Below, piece after piece: positions 16,269 through 25,865 of a stretch of DNA of 64,000 nt. Position numbers and translations under genes: made by a program. The notes beneath the pieces were generated by a model. The model was not told the origin of the DNA. It did not search any database and was given only the letters and a program-made list of their open reading frames with translations. Within the stretch, counting starts at the first letter, position 1; every line of letters starts with the position of its first letter. The stretch is from Pseudomonas putida (GTDB lineage: Bacteria > Pseudomonadota > Gammaproteobacteria > Pseudomonadales > Pseudomonadaceae), in assembly GCA_041071465.1 (NCBI GenBank), contig CP163498.1, forward strand, positions 1,454,001-1,518,000, in the 5' to 3' direction.

Positions 16269-17911
16269 CAGGCGGGCGTAGCCCTTGTTACCAGCGCCTC
16301 GGCATCAACCCCCCGCGGCAATGCCCCGTACGCCCTCCCGCTCCCCGCCAGGCGGCTGCCGATAAACGCATCGCTGACCACCGCATTCCCCGCCTCCAGC
16401 AACAGCTTGGCCTGCAACGCCAAGGCAATATCTTCGGTCAACTGCCGCGCTCGGTACTGCATATCGCCGGTGTCGGCAAACGCACCCTTGAGGTTGCCGA
16501 TGTGCGCCGCCAGGCGCGGGTCGCCATGGCCATCGCCCAGTTCGGTGAACAGCGCATCGAGCACACCCGGCTCCTTGGACAAGGCCCGCAGCACATCCAG
16601 GCACTGCACATTGCCCGAGCCCTCCCAGGTCGAGTTGACCGGCGCCTCGCGGTACAGCCTTGGCAGAATGCTGTCTTCCACATAACCGGCGCCACCCAGG
16701 CATTCGGCAGCCTCGTTGATCATGGCCGGCGCACGCTTGCAGATCCAGTACTTGCCCACCGCCGTGACCAGCCGGGCGAAATGCGCTTGCTGTGGGTCGT
16801 CCAATTGCTCCAGCGCCTGGCCCATGCGCAGGCTCAGGGCCAGTGCCGCCTCGCTTTCCAGGGCCAGGTCGGCCAGAACGTTCTGCATCAGTGGCTGCTC
16901 GTTCAGCACACGGCCACCGACCTTGCGGTGCGCACAGTGGTGGGCGGCTTGGGTCAACGCCTGGCGCATCAAGGCGCTGGAGCCGACCATGCAGTCAAAA
17001 CGGGTCATGGCCACCATCTCGATGATGGTCGGTACGCCCCGCCCTTCTTCGCCAATCATCCACGCCAGCGCCCCACGGAACTCCACCTCGCTGGAGGCGT
17101 TGGAACTGTTGCCCAACTTGTTCTTCAGGCGCTGAATATAGAACTGGTTGCGGTTGTCATCCGGCCGGTGGCGCGGCAGTAGGAAGCAGCTCAGGCCTTT
17201 TTCGGTTTGCGCCAGGGTGAGGAAAGCATCACACATGGGCGCCGAGCAGAACCACTTGTGGCCGACCAGCTCATAGGCCTGGCCAGGGCCTGGTGCACCG
17301 ACAGGGTAGGCCCGCGTAGTGTTGGCGCGCACGTCGGTACCGCCCTGCTTTTCAGTCATGGCCATGCCCAGGGTGACTCCGGCCTTGTGCCGGTCGCCGA
17401 CGTTGCGCGGGTCGTACTCGCAGGCAAGCATTTTTGGCAGCCAGTATTCGGCCAGCTCAGGTTGCAAGCGCAGCGCCGGCACAGCGGCGAAGGTCATGGT
17501 CAGCGGGCAACCGGTGCCAGCCTCGGCCTGGCTGTGCAGGTAGGTCATCGACGCCCGCGCCACATGGGCGCCTGCGCGGGGTTCGGCCCATGGCAAAGAA
17601 GGTAACCCGTGCTCGACGGCGGTGCGCATCAGCACGTGGTAGGCCGGGTGAAACTCAACCAGGTCGATGCGATGGCCATAGCGGTCGTGGCTGCTGAATT
17701 CAGGCTTATGCGCGTTGGCCAGGAAGCCCGCCTGCATCAGTGGGCCGCCGGCCAGGGCACCGTAGGCATCGATCCGCGATTCGGCCCAGCCCGCGCCAAA
17801 ACGCCGGGACCATTCTTGCAATGGCAAGTCGAGGCGGTACAGGTTGGCACCGTCGAGGGACGGCGGCTGGTTGGTGACTTCGTGGGTTTCAGCGTACTGG
17901 TGCAGGTTCAT
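16259..17911 (-). CDS. AidB-like acyl-CoA dehydrogenase
   Basis: A 550-residue flavoprotein of the acyl-CoA dehydrogenase superfamily, AidB branch. Visible are GMAMTEKQGGTDVRANTTRA and GHKWFCSAPMCDAFLTLAQ in the FAD/substrate region, and the C-terminal ECLGGAGYVEDSILPRLYREAPVNSTWEGSGNV, where the conserved Arg-Glu-Ala region lies. AidB in E. coli is induced by alkylation and binds DNA and FAD; whether this protein does so is inference. The start MNLHQYAETHEVTNQPPSLDG is the usual AidB opening. It is not obviously in an operon. Confidence 0.85.
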   Translation of the reverse strand: MNLHQYAETHEVTNQPPSLDGANLYRLDLPLQEWSRRFGAGWAESRIDAYGALAGGPLMQAGFLANAHKPEFSSHDRYGHRIDLVEFHPAYHVLMRTAVEHGLPSLPWAEPRAGAHVARASMTYLHSQAEAGTGCPLTMTFAAVPALRLQPELAEYWLPKMLACEYDPRNVGDRHKAGVTLGMAMTEKQGGTDVRANTTRAYPVGAPGPGQAYELVGHKWFCSAPMCDAFLTLAQTEKGLSCFLLPRHRPDDNRNQFYIQRLKNKLGNSSNASSEVEFRGALAWMIGEEGRGVPTIIEMVAMTRFDCMVGSSALMRQALTQAAHHCAHRKVGGRVLNEQPLMQNVLADLALESEAALALSLRMGQALEQLDDPQQAHFARLVTAVGKYWICKRAPAMINEAAECLGGAGYVEDSILPRLYREAPVNSTWEGSGNVQCLDVLRALSKEPGVLDALFTELGDGHGDPRLAAHIGNLKGAFADTGDMQYRARQLTEDIALALQAKLLLEAGNAVVSDAFIGSRLAGSGRAYGALPRGVDAEALVTRATPAWPL

Positions 17912-18036
17912 CGGGGGCTCCTGGATCCGGGTAGGCTTGAGAGACCCAGTGAAGCACTCCCTGCGGGGCAGTCAAAGTGGCATTCATGACTAAACGTGTG
18001 GCGGTGGGAGCAAACGCGCGCCACAGGCCATGAGTG

Positions 18037-20025
18037 CTACAGCGAGCGCCGTGACTGCAGGATACTCGGACTCATCTGCACCTGCGAAATAGCCATGTTC
18101 AAACTGAGTTCAAACCGGCTGCCCAACCCGCGCGTCGACTCATGCGCCAACCTGGCGCCCAGCAATTCCCCCATCTGCCGGCAAATCGACAACCCGATCC
18201 CCAAGCCGCCGTAGCGCCGGGTCATCGAACCATCCACCTGGAAGAACCGCTGGTACAGGGTCGACTGGTCCAGGTCATCAAAGCCGATACCGCTATCACT
18301 GACCGTGAAGGTCAACGCCAGATCGTCCGGCCCCACGCGGCGGCCGCGCACCTGAATCATCACCCCACCCTGATGAGTGAACTTCAAACCGTTGTCCACC
18401 AGGCAGCCCAGGCAGTGCGCCAGTTTCTGCCCGTCACCGAGCAACCCGTCCGGCAGGTCGGCCGGGATATCCAGGCTCAGGTACAAACCTTTGCCCAAGG
18501 CCTGCCCGGCATAACCGGCGCGCAACCCCTGCAACAGGGCGCGCAGGCTGAACGGTGCTGGCTGCGCCCGTAGGCGGCCGGCCTGCAGTTCGGACAGGGT
18601 GAGGATCGCATCCACCATGTCCATCATGCCCTGGGCAGACCCCGCCGCCGTGCGATGGTACTGCGCCATTTCGGCCTCCATCGGCAGGGTGTGCATCAGC
18701 TCCAGCGAGCCAATCACGCCGTTCATCGGGGTACGCAGTTCATGGGTGACGCTGGCCAGAAACTCGTCCTTCAGACGGTTGCTCCTGGCCAGTTGCAGGT
18801 TCAGTTGCTCCAGTGTGCGCCCGGTTTCGCGCAGGGTCTGCGCCTGCTGCTCACGCAGGCTGTTGATACGGTCGGCCAGCGCCAGCGACAGCAAGGCCAC
18901 CTCCAGCGCAGAACCCAACTGGCTGGCATACATGGTAATGAACACATTTGGCAGGTAGCCCAGCACCATCAAGGTGTTGACCAAGCCACCGAGCAGGAAC
19001 GCAGTCCAGGCGATAATGAACCAGCGCGCCACGCGCAAGCCACGCCACCAGGCGTACAAGCCGGCGCTGAAGATGCTCACGGTAAACAGCAATGCCAGCA
19101 GCGTGGCCATGCGCAGGGCAATACCGTAGGGCATGCTCACCGCCAGCACCATGACCAGCGCGCCGCCCAGCATCAGTAGCTGCAGCAGCCGGTCGAAACC
19201 ACGGCTGGTGTTGCCCAGTTGCAGGAAGTGCCGGGCGAACTGGCAACCGAACAGGCCGGAGGCACCAATGAACAGTGGCGTGGATGCATTCGCCCACCAG
19301 GGGCTGTCCGGCCAGAAGTAGGCCACGCCCGCACCGTTCACCGACACCTGGTACAACCCGAACGAGGCAATATAGAGGATGTAGTAGAGGTAGCTGACGT
19401 CGCGCACGCTGAGGTAGATGAACAGGTTGTACACCAGCATCACCAGCAACACGCCGTAGATCATCCCCAGCACATACAGGCGTGTGGGCTGCTCCTCCAT
19501 GTAGGCCTCGGCGGACCACAGCGCCAACGGCGCCTGCACCGAACCCTGGCTGTGCAGCCGCAGGTAGGCGGTGGTCACCTTGCCAGGGGGCGACTGCAGT
19601 TCGAACAGGTAGTTGTTCTGCAGGATCTGCCGGCTGTCGTAGGGCAAGGCATCACCGGTGCGTTGCGCCAGGCGGTACAAGCCGCTGCTGTCAGGCAAAA
19701 ATAGCTCAAGGTGATCCAGCGGCGGGTAGGCCAGCTCCAGCAGCCATTGCCGTGGTGCCACGCCAGGCGCGGCAAGCGGGCGCAACTCGACCTTGAGCCA
19801 GAACACCGAGGTAGAGTAACCGGCGTTCAGCACGTCTTCATGGTGGGCTTGGAAGTGTTTGGCGAACCCAGGGGCACTGACCTGGGCAATGCTGGCACTG
19901 CCATCGAGGTCTTCATAAACCTGCATGGCCTTGCCCAGTGGAAGATGCCGGGTAGCGTCGTCGAAATCGACCGCTCCGGCCAGCACGGGCAGCAAACCCA
20001 GAAGCACAATCAGCAAATAGCGCAT
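18037..20025 (-). CDS. ladS: LadS-like hybrid-type sensor histidine kinase lacking a receiver domain
   Basis: A 662-residue membrane sensor. A signal peptide (RYLLIVLLGLLPVLAGAVD) is followed by a periplasmic 7TMR-DISMED2 domain (about 20-175), seven membrane helices (about 185-385), a coiled segment and a histidine kinase core with His428 in FLASVTHELRTPMNG. The ATP site has VDNGLKFT, DSGIGFDD and GGLGIGLSI. It stands next to thiD as LadS does in P. aeruginosa, where LadS activates the Gac/Rsm pathway. The P. aeruginosa protein ends in a receiver domain; here the gene stops after the ATPase, with no receiver remnant in the next 125 bp. Confidence 0.78.
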   Translation of the reverse strand: MRYLLIVLLGLLPVLAGAVDFDDATRHLPLGKAMQVYEDLDGSASIAQVSAPGFAKHFQAHHEDVLNAGYSTSVFWLKVELRPLAAPGVAPRQWLLELAYPPLDHLELFLPDSSGLYRLAQRTGDALPYDSRQILQNNYLFELQSPPGKVTTAYLRLHSQGSVQAPLALWSAEAYMEEQPTRLYVLGMIYGVLLVMLVYNLFIYLSVRDVSYLYYILYIASFGLYQVSVNGAGVAYFWPDSPWWANASTPLFIGASGLFGCQFARHFLQLGNTSRGFDRLLQLLMLGGALVMVLAVSMPYGIALRMATLLALLFTVSIFSAGLYAWWRGLRVARWFIIAWTAFLLGGLVNTLMVLGYLPNVFITMYASQLGSALEVALLSLALADRINSLREQQAQTLRETGRTLEQLNLQLARSNRLKDEFLASVTHELRTPMNGVIGSLELMHTLPMEAEMAQYHRTAAGSAQGMMDMVDAILTLSELQAGRLRAQPAPFSLRALLQGLRAGYAGQALGKGLYLSLDIPADLPDGLLGDGQKLAHCLGCLVDNGLKFTHQGGVMIQVRGRRVGPDDLALTFTVSDSGIGFDDLDQSTLYQRFFQVDGSMTRRYGGLGIGLSICRQMGELLGARLAHESTRGLGSRFELSLNMAISQVQMSPSILQSRRSL

Positions 20026-20290
20026 ACAGCCCCAGCATGGCCTGTCCGGTCGCGTCGCGGTAGCCTCCCATCCGTTTGAGACGACGTGATCCTGCAGAAC
20101 CCGTTTGTCGAGTTATCCGAGCACTCTAGCATAGCTTCACAACCTGGTAATCGGCCATATAAAAACACAAAGAAAAGGCTCTAACTCAATGCTTTCAGAA
20201 GAAAAACAAAATCTAATCTGACCGTTCGATCAACAAATCTCGTTTGTCGGACGATCCGCCCAAACAGGTTTGGTGGTAAGCTCGCCGACC

Positions 20291-21088
20291 ATGAATACCT
20301 ACAGCTCCCGCCCCGTTGTCCTCTGTCTCTCCGGCCACGACCCCAGTGGCGGCGCCGGCTTGCAGGCAGATATCGAAGCCCTGATCGCCCAAGGCTGTCA
20401 CGCTGCACCTGCAGTGACCGCCCTGACCGTGCAGGATACCGTCAACGTTTCCGACTTCCGCGTGCTCGACCGCGAGTGGGTGCTGGCCCAGGCCAACGCC
20501 GTGCTGGCCGACTCCACGGTGGCCGCCGTCAAGCTGGGCATGCTCGGCTCGATCGACATGGTTGACACCGTCGCCGAACTGCTGGCTGCCCACCCGCACC
20601 TGCCGCTGGTCTGCGACCCGGTGCTGCGGGCCGGTGGCGGTGGCCGCCTGGGCAAGGACGAAGTGGGTTATGCCCTGCGCGAACGCCTGCTGCCGCTGGC
20701 GACCATCGCCACGCCGAACCTGCCCGAAGCACGCATCCTCGCCGAGCTGCCTGAAGGCACCGCCGACGAATGCGCCGAAAAACTGTTGCCGTTCTGTAGA
20801 CACCTGCTGATTACCGGCGGTCACGGCGACGAAGTCGAAATTCACAACCGCCTGTACACCCAGGACGGCCAGCAACACACCTGGACCTGCCAGCGCCTGC
20901 CAGGCAGCTACCACGGTTCGGGCTGCACGCTGGCCAGCGCCCTGGCGGGCCGCCTGGCCCTCGGCGAACAGCTGGAAAGCGCCGTGCGCAGCGCCCTGGA
21001 CTATACCTGGCGCACCCTGCGTGATGCCGAGCAGTTGGGCAAAGGCCAGTTCGTGCCGCGCCGCCTGCCCCTGGACTTCTGCTCCTGA
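20291..21088 (+). CDS. thiD: Hydroxymethylpyrimidine (phosphomethylpyrimidine) kinase
   Basis: A 265-residue ribokinase-fold enzyme that phosphorylates HMP and HMP-P in thiamine synthesis. Seen are [17 protein letters not shown] near the N-terminus, [12 protein letters not shown] and the late ATP/anion-hole motif [17 protein letters not shown] 20291 is chosen over 20270 because the product then starts at [17 protein letters not shown], as in the family. The upstream 265 bp are AT-rich but hold no thiamine riboswitch (THI box) that I can see. thiE follows after 13 bp. Confidence 0.92.
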   Translation: MNTYSSRPVVLCLSGHDPSGGAGLQADIEALIAQGCHAAPAVTALTVQDTVNVSDFRVLDREWVLAQANAVLADSTVAAVKLGMLGSIDMVDTVAELLAAHPHLPLVCDPVLRAGGGGRLGKDEVGYALRERLLPLATIATPNLPEARILAELPEGTADECAEKLLPFCRHLLITGGHGDEVEIHNRLYTQDGQQHTWTCQRLPGSYHGSGCTLASALAGRLALGEQLESAVRSALDYTWRTLRDAEQLGKGQFVPRRLPLDFCS

Positions 21089-21101
21089 TACGAGGCCTTC
21101 A

Positions 21102-21725
21102 ATGAAGCTACGCGGTCTGTATGCCATCACCGACAGCCAGCTGCTCGCCGGCCGTTTCCTGTCCCATGTCGAGGCGGCCCTGGACGGCGGCGTGTGCCTG
21201 CTGCAGTACCGCGACAAAAGTGACGACGCGGCGCGCCGTCTGCGTGAAGCCGAAGGGCTTATGAAGCTCTGCGAGCGCTACGGCACCCAATTGCTGATCA
21301 ACGACGACGCCGAACTGGCCGCACGCCTGGGCGTCGGCGTGCACCTGGGGCAGACGGACGGCCCGCTGACCCCGGCCCGCACCCTGCTCGGCCGCCAGGC
21401 GATCATCGGCTCCACCTGCCACGCCAGCCTCGAGCTGGCCGCCCAGGCCGCCAGCGAAGGCGCCAGCTACGTGGCCTTTGGCCGCTTCTTCAACTCCGTC
21501 ACCAAGCCGGGCGCGCCCGCTGCCAACGTCGACCTGCTGGAGCAGGCCCGCGCCCAGGTGAAGCTGCCAATCGCGGTGATCGGCGGCATCACCCTCGACA
21601 ACGCCGCCCCGCTGGTCGCCCATGGCGCCGACCTGCTGGCGGTGATCCACGGCCTGTTCGGTGCCGACAGCGCGCAGGAAGTCACCCGCCGCGCCCGCGC
21701 CTTCAATGCCTTGTTCGCATCCTGA
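21102..21725 (+). CDS. thiE: Thiamine-phosphate synthase
   Basis: A 207-residue TIM-barrel enzyme joining HMP-PP and thiazole phosphate to thiamine phosphate. Recognisable are [44 protein letters not shown] and the phosphate-binding [12 protein letters not shown]. The start ATG 21102 gives [10 protein letters not shown]. It sits between thiD and hemL with gaps of 13 and 16 bp, forming a thiD-thiE-hemL unit typical of pseudomonads. Confidence 0.94.
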   Translation: MKLRGLYAITDSQLLAGRFLSHVEAALDGGVCLLQYRDKSDDAARRLREAEGLMKLCERYGTQLLINDDAELAARLGVGVHLGQTDGPLTPARTLLGRQAIIGSTCHASLELAAQAASEGASYVAFGRFFNSVTKPGAPAANVDLLEQARAQVKLPIAVIGGITLDNAAPLVAHGADLLAVIHGLFGADSAQEVTRRARAFNALFAS

Positions 21726-21741
21726 TTTCGAGAGAACTTCC

Positions 21742-23025
21742 ATGTCCCGTTCCGAAGACCTGTTCGCCAAAGCCCAGAAGCACATCCCCGGTGGCGTCAA
21801 CTCGCCGGTCCGCGCTTTCAAGAGCGTTGGCGGCACGCCGCTGTTCTTCAAGCATGCCGAAGGCGCCTATGTCGTTGACGAGGACGACAAGCGCTACGTC
21901 GACTACGTTGGCTCCTGGGGCCCGATGATCCTCGGTCACGGCCACCCGGACGTGCTGGACTCGGTACGCAAGCAACTGGAGCACGGCCTGTCCTATGGCG
22001 CACCGACCGCCATGGAAACCGACATGGCCGACCTGGTCTGCTCGCTGGTGCCGTCCATGGAAATGGTGCGCATGGTCAGCTCGGGCACCGAAGCCACCAT
22101 GAGCGCCATCCGCCTGGCCCGTGGCTACACCGGCCGTGACGCCATCATCAAGTTCGAAGGCTGCTACCACGGCCACTCCGACAGCCTGCTGGTAAAAGCC
22201 GGCTCCGGCTTGCTGACCCAAGGCGTGCCAAGCTCGGCAGGCGTGCCGGCGGACTTCGCCAAGCACACCCTGACCCTGCCGTTCAACGACATCGCCGCGG
22301 TCGAGAAGACACTGGCAGAAGTCGGCCAGACCGTGGCCTGCATCATTGTCGAGCCGGTGGCTGGCAACATGAACTGCGTCCCCCCGGCGCCGGGCTTCCT
22401 TGAAGGCCTGCGCGAGCAGTGCGACAAGCATGGCGTGGTGCTGATCTTCGACGAAGTGATGACCGGCTTCCGCGTCTCGCTCGGTGGCGCCCAGGGCCAC
22501 TATGGCATCAAGCCGGACCTGTCCACCTTCGGCAAGATCGTCGGCGGCGGCATGCCGGTCGGCTGCTTCGGCGGCAAACGTGAAATCATGGGCTGCATCG
22601 CTCCGCTCGGCCCGGTCTACCAGGCGGGCACCCTGTCGGGCAACCCGCTGGCCATGGCCGCCGGCCTGACCACCCTGAAGCTGATCAGCCGCCCAGGCTT
22701 CCACGCCGAACTGACCGACTACACCAGCCGCATGCTCGACGGCCTGCAGCAGCGCGCCGATGCGGCTGGCGTACCATTCGTCACCACCCAGGCCGGCGCC
22801 ATGTTCGGCCTGTACTTCAGCGGCGCTGACGACATTGTCACCTTCGAAGACGTGATGGCCAGCGATGCCGAACGCTTCAAGCGCTTCTTCCACCTGATGC
22901 TCGACGGTGGCGTGTACCTGGCGCCGAGCGCGTTCGAGGCGGGCTTCACCTCCATCGCCCATGGCGACAAGGAGCTGCAGATCACCCTGGATGCGGCTGA
23001 AAAGGCTTTTGCAGCGCTGAAATAA
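21742..23025 (+). CDS. hemL: Glutamate-1-semialdehyde 2,1-aminomutase
   Basis: A 427-residue PLP enzyme making 5-aminolevulinate for haem. It opens [20 protein letters not shown], then has [38 protein letters not shown] and the PLP lysine in [16 protein letters not shown]. Full length, with a GAGAGAAC ribosome site before ATG 21742. It is followed by a REP pair that probably ends the thiD-thiE-hemL transcript. Confidence 0.96.
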   Translation: MSRSEDLFAKAQKHIPGGVNSPVRAFKSVGGTPLFFKHAEGAYVVDEDDKRYVDYVGSWGPMILGHGHPDVLDSVRKQLEHGLSYGAPTAMETDMADLVCSLVPSMEMVRMVSSGTEATMSAIRLARGYTGRDAIIKFEGCYHGHSDSLLVKAGSGLLTQGVPSSAGVPADFAKHTLTLPFNDIAAVEKTLAEVGQTVACIIVEPVAGNMNCVPPAPGFLEGLREQCDKHGVVLIFDEVMTGFRVSLGGAQGHYGIKPDLSTFGKIVGGGMPVGCFGGKREIMGCIAPLGPVYQAGTLSGNPLAMAAGLTTLKLISRPGFHAELTDYTSRMLDGLQQRADAAGVPFVTTQAGAMFGLYFSGADDIVTFEDVMASDAERFKRFFHLMLDGGVYLAPSAFEAGFTSIAHGDKELQITLDAAEKAFAALK

Positions 23026-23040
23026 GCAGTTGCTCCCCTT

Positions 23041-23160
23041 TGTGGGAGCGGCCTTGCGTCGCGATAGGGGCGCAAAGCGGCCCCAGCGATTGATGCATTT
23101 TTGCTGAAATTTTGGGGCTGCTGCGCAGCCCTATCGCGACACAAGGCCGCGCCCACAGCG
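23041..23160. repeat. Paired REP-like inverted repeats
   Basis: TGTGGGAGCGGCCTTGCGTC with GGGGCGCAAAGCGGCCCC at the left, and the reverse-oriented GGGGCTGCTGCGCAGCCC with CGACACAAGGCCGCGCCCA at the right. A probable transcript end after hemL. Confidence 0.85.
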
Positions 23161-23311
23161 GCTGGTAGAGGCAACAAAAGACCGCGCACAATCAGCTAAC
23201 GCCCCCAACCAAGCAGAAATTCGAGTAAAACTTTGTAAGGTTGGCGCTGCTTATCCCATAATGTGCCACCAGAGACATTGGCCGCAGCTTTGCAGAGGTA
23301 AGTCGATCCCC

Positions 23312-23857
23312 ATGAACCGCACCGGCCGCGCCCTGACCCTGGGCTGCCTGTTGCTTCTTCAGCCCCTGCTGGCCTTGGCGGAGGGCGGTAACTCGTTGCT
23401 GATTCCGGCGACGGGCCGCTGCACCTTGAACGTTCAGCCTGAAGACCTGGCAAACGCCCTCAAGGCCTGCGAGCAGACGGCAACCGCGGGGGATGCCCAG
23501 GCGCAGTTCGAACTGGGCGAGTACTACTACACGCAAACGCCAAAAAAACTCGACAAAGCCCTGGACTGGTTCCAGAAGGCTTCGCTGCAAGGCCAGGCTG
23601 ATGCCCAGTATCGCCTGGGTGCCATGTTCTTCCATGGTGAAGGGGTCAAGGCCAACAACGTACAGGCCTACATTCTGCTGAAGATGGCCGCGGTCAATGG
23701 CGCCGAAGATGCGCTGGACATGGCCGACGAAGTGACCGAGCAAATGCCCCGCGACGAGCTGGAGCATGCCACCCAGGTGCTCGGCCAGATCTTCCGCAAA
23801 TACCTGCTGGAACTGCAGAACGCCGAAGGCCGCACGCCGTTCTCGCCACTCCCCTGA
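23312..23857 (+). CDS. Sel1/TPR-repeat secreted protein
   Basis: A 181-residue protein with a signal peptide (TLGCLLLLQPLLALAEGG) and at least two Sel1-like repeats: AQFELGEYYYTQTPKKLDKALDW.. and AQYRLGAMFFHGEGVKANNVQ. Sel1 repeats form helical scaffolds for protein contacts. I chose ATG 23312 because the signal peptide begins there (MNRTGRALTLG). It converges on the DUF1820 gene with only a 3-bp gap. Role unknown; periplasmic location inferred. Confidence 0.78.
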   Translation: MNRTGRALTLGCLLLLQPLLALAEGGNSLLIPATGRCTLNVQPEDLANALKACEQTATAGDAQAQFELGEYYYTQTPKKLDKALDWFQKASLQGQADAQYRLGAMFFHGEGVKANNVQAYILLKMAAVNGAEDALDMADEVTEQMPRDELEHATQVLGQIFRKYLLELQNAEGRTPFSPLP

Positions 23858-23860
23858 GGG

Positions 23861-24187
23861 TTACTTTTCCGGCATCGGCATCGGGAACGGCATGACATTG
23901 CCGCCACCCTTGGCTTCGCTGATTTTCGCCGTGCCCAGTCGCTCCACCTCATCGATGCGCACAATCGCATGCATCGGCACGAAACTGCGGATAACGCCCT
24001 CGAACTGGCTCTTGAGCTTCTCCTCGCTCGGGTCCACCACCAGTTGCGAGCGCTCGCCGAACACGAACTCCTCGATTTCCAGAAAACCCCAAAGGTCGCT
24101 CTGGTAGATCTGCTTGGCGTACATCTCGAAGACCTGCCCCTGGTTGAGGAAGATCACTTTATAGATGGCAGGTTCGCGTTTGCTCAT
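23861..24187 (-). CDS. DUF1820 family protein
   Basis: A 108-residue protein beginning MSKREPAIYKVIFLNQGQVF with GFLEIEEFVFGERSQLVVDPSEEKL in the middle, matching DUF1820. The tail is rich in Pro and Met (MPFPMPMPEK). ATG 24187 is chosen. The frame is open to 24325, but that extension covers a REP-like element. The function is unknown. In related genomes it neighbours hemL and miaB. Confidence 0.82.
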   Translation of the reverse strand: MSKREPAIYKVIFLNQGQVFEMYAKQIYQSDLWGFLEIEEFVFGERSQLVVDPSEEKLKSQFEGVIRSFVPMHAIVRIDEVERLGTAKISEAKGGGNVMPFPMPMPEK

Positions 24188-24236
24188 GTTCGACGGGATA
24201 ACACATGCGTAAGAAAAGGCGGGCATCATAGCAGTG

Positions 24237-24272
24237 CCGGCCTGCTCGCGGGTAAACCCGCGACGAGGCCGG
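24237..24272. repeat. REP-like inverted repeat
   Basis: CCGGCCTGCTCGCGGGT facing ACCCGCGACGAGGCCGG with a 2-nt loop. It lies in the DUF1820-phoH gap, where miaB would be expected. Confidence 0.65.
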
Positions 24273-24375
24273 AACAGGCCGCACATACCGTTGAACGTTT
24301 CAGTGCTTTCGCCACTGCCATTCAAGGGTTATTCTTGAGTTCACATCCATCGCCGTCGAGCGGCTAAAAACGACC

Positions 24376-25374
24376 TTGAACGCACCCATAGAACCCCATC
24401 GTTTCATCCTCGAGCCCTTCGAGGCCCACCGTTTCGCCAACTTGTGCGGCCAGTTCGACGAGCACCTGCGCCTGATCGAACAGCGCCTTGCAATCGAAAT
24501 CCGCAACCGCGGCAATCAGTTCGAACTGATCGGCGAACCCAGGACCACCTCCGCTGCCGAACAGCTGCTGCGCCGTCTCTACCGCGAGACCAAGGCCACC
24601 GACCTGTCGCCGGAAACCGTGCACCTGTACCTGCAGGAATCGGCTGTCGAGAACATCGACAACCCGGCCGTCAACGAGGTCAGCGTGTCGTTGCGCACGC
24701 GCAAGGGCAACATCCGCCCGCGCGGGCTCAACCAGCAGCGCTACGTGAAGGAAATCCTGGCCAACGACATCAACTTCGGCATCGGCCCGGCCGGTACCGG
24801 CAAGACCTACCTGGCCGTGGCCTGCGCCGTGGACGCGCTGGAGCGCGAACAGGTGCGCCGCATCCTGCTGGTGCGCCCGGCGGTCGAGGCGGGTGAAAAG
24901 CTCGGCTTCCTGCCCGGCGACCTGGCACAGAAGATCGACCCGTACCTGCGCCCACTGTACGACGCGCTGTACGAAATGCTCGGCTTCGAACACGTTGCCA
25001 AGCTGATCGAACGCCAGGTGATCGAGATCGCCCCGCTGGCCTACATGCGTGGCCGCACCCTGAACAACAGCTTCATCATCCTCGACGAAAGCCAGAACAC
25101 CACGCTGGAACAGATGAAAATGTTCCTCACCCGCATCGGCTTCGGCTCCACGGCGGTGATCACCGGTGACATCACCCAGGTCGACCTGCCACGGGGCACC
25201 AAGTCGGGCCTGGCACACGTCATCGAGGTGCTCGAGGACGTTCCGGGTATCAGCTTCACCCACTTCCAACCCAAAGATGTGGTTCGTCACCCACTGGTGC
25301 AGCGCATCGTCGAGGCCTACGACCGCTTCGAAGGCCGCCAGAACAAGCCCGAGGCGCCCGGCAAAGATGCTTGA
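24376..25374 (+). CDS. ybeZ: PhoH-like ATPase YbeZ, TTG start
   Basis: A 332-residue PhoH-family P-loop NTPase that works with the endoribonuclease YbeY in ribosome quality control. Seen are Walker [31 protein letters not shown] and Walker [13 protein letters not shown]. Translation most likely begins at TTG 24376 ([16 protein letters not shown]), matching family N-termini; no ATG lies nearby in frame. It heads ybeZ-ybeY-corC-lnt, overlapping ybeY by 8 bp. The usual upstream gene miaB is missing. Confidence 0.9.
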
Positions 25375-25840
25375 ACTTGATATCCAACGGGCCACGGATG
25401 CCGCCGCCCCGGATGACGCCGCCTTCCGCCGCTGGTGCGAACTGGCCCTGCGCCAGCGCACCGCCGACTCTGAAATGACCATTCGCCTGGTCGACGAAGC
25501 CGAAGGCCGCGAGCTGAACCACACCTACCGGCACAAAGACTACGCGACCAACGTGCTGTCGTTCCCGGCCGATGTGCCCGATGACCTGCTCGATATCCCG
25601 CTACTGGGCGACCTGGTGATCTGCGTGGCGGTGGTCGAGCGCGAAGCGGCCGAACAGGGCAAATCGCTGGAAGCGCACTGGGCACACCTGGTCATGCACG
25701 GTTGCCTGCACCTGCTCGGCTACGACCACATCGAGGATGAGGAAGCCGAGGAAATGGAAGGCCTGGAACGGGAATTGCTGGCAGAACTGGGTCACCCCGA
25801 CCCGTACGCCGACGATGAAACCGACACAATCACACACTGA
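25367..25840 (+). CDS. ybeY: Endoribonuclease YbeY
   Basis: A 157-residue zinc-dependent RNase for 16S rRNA 3' maturation and 70S quality control. The zinc site is [15 protein letters not shown], with three His in the H-x3-H-x5-H arrangement. Also seen are [20 protein letters not shown] and the acidic EDEEAEEME segment. ATG 25367 lies inside the end of ybeZ, indicating translational coupling. Confidence 0.95.
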
Positions 25841-25865
25841 TACACGAAGGATCACGAGAACCGCC

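Noticed and set aside
20026..20290. Thiamine (THI-box) riboswitch before thiD
   Set aside because: The region is AT-rich but lacks the CUGAGA and ACCUGAUC-type conserved segments.
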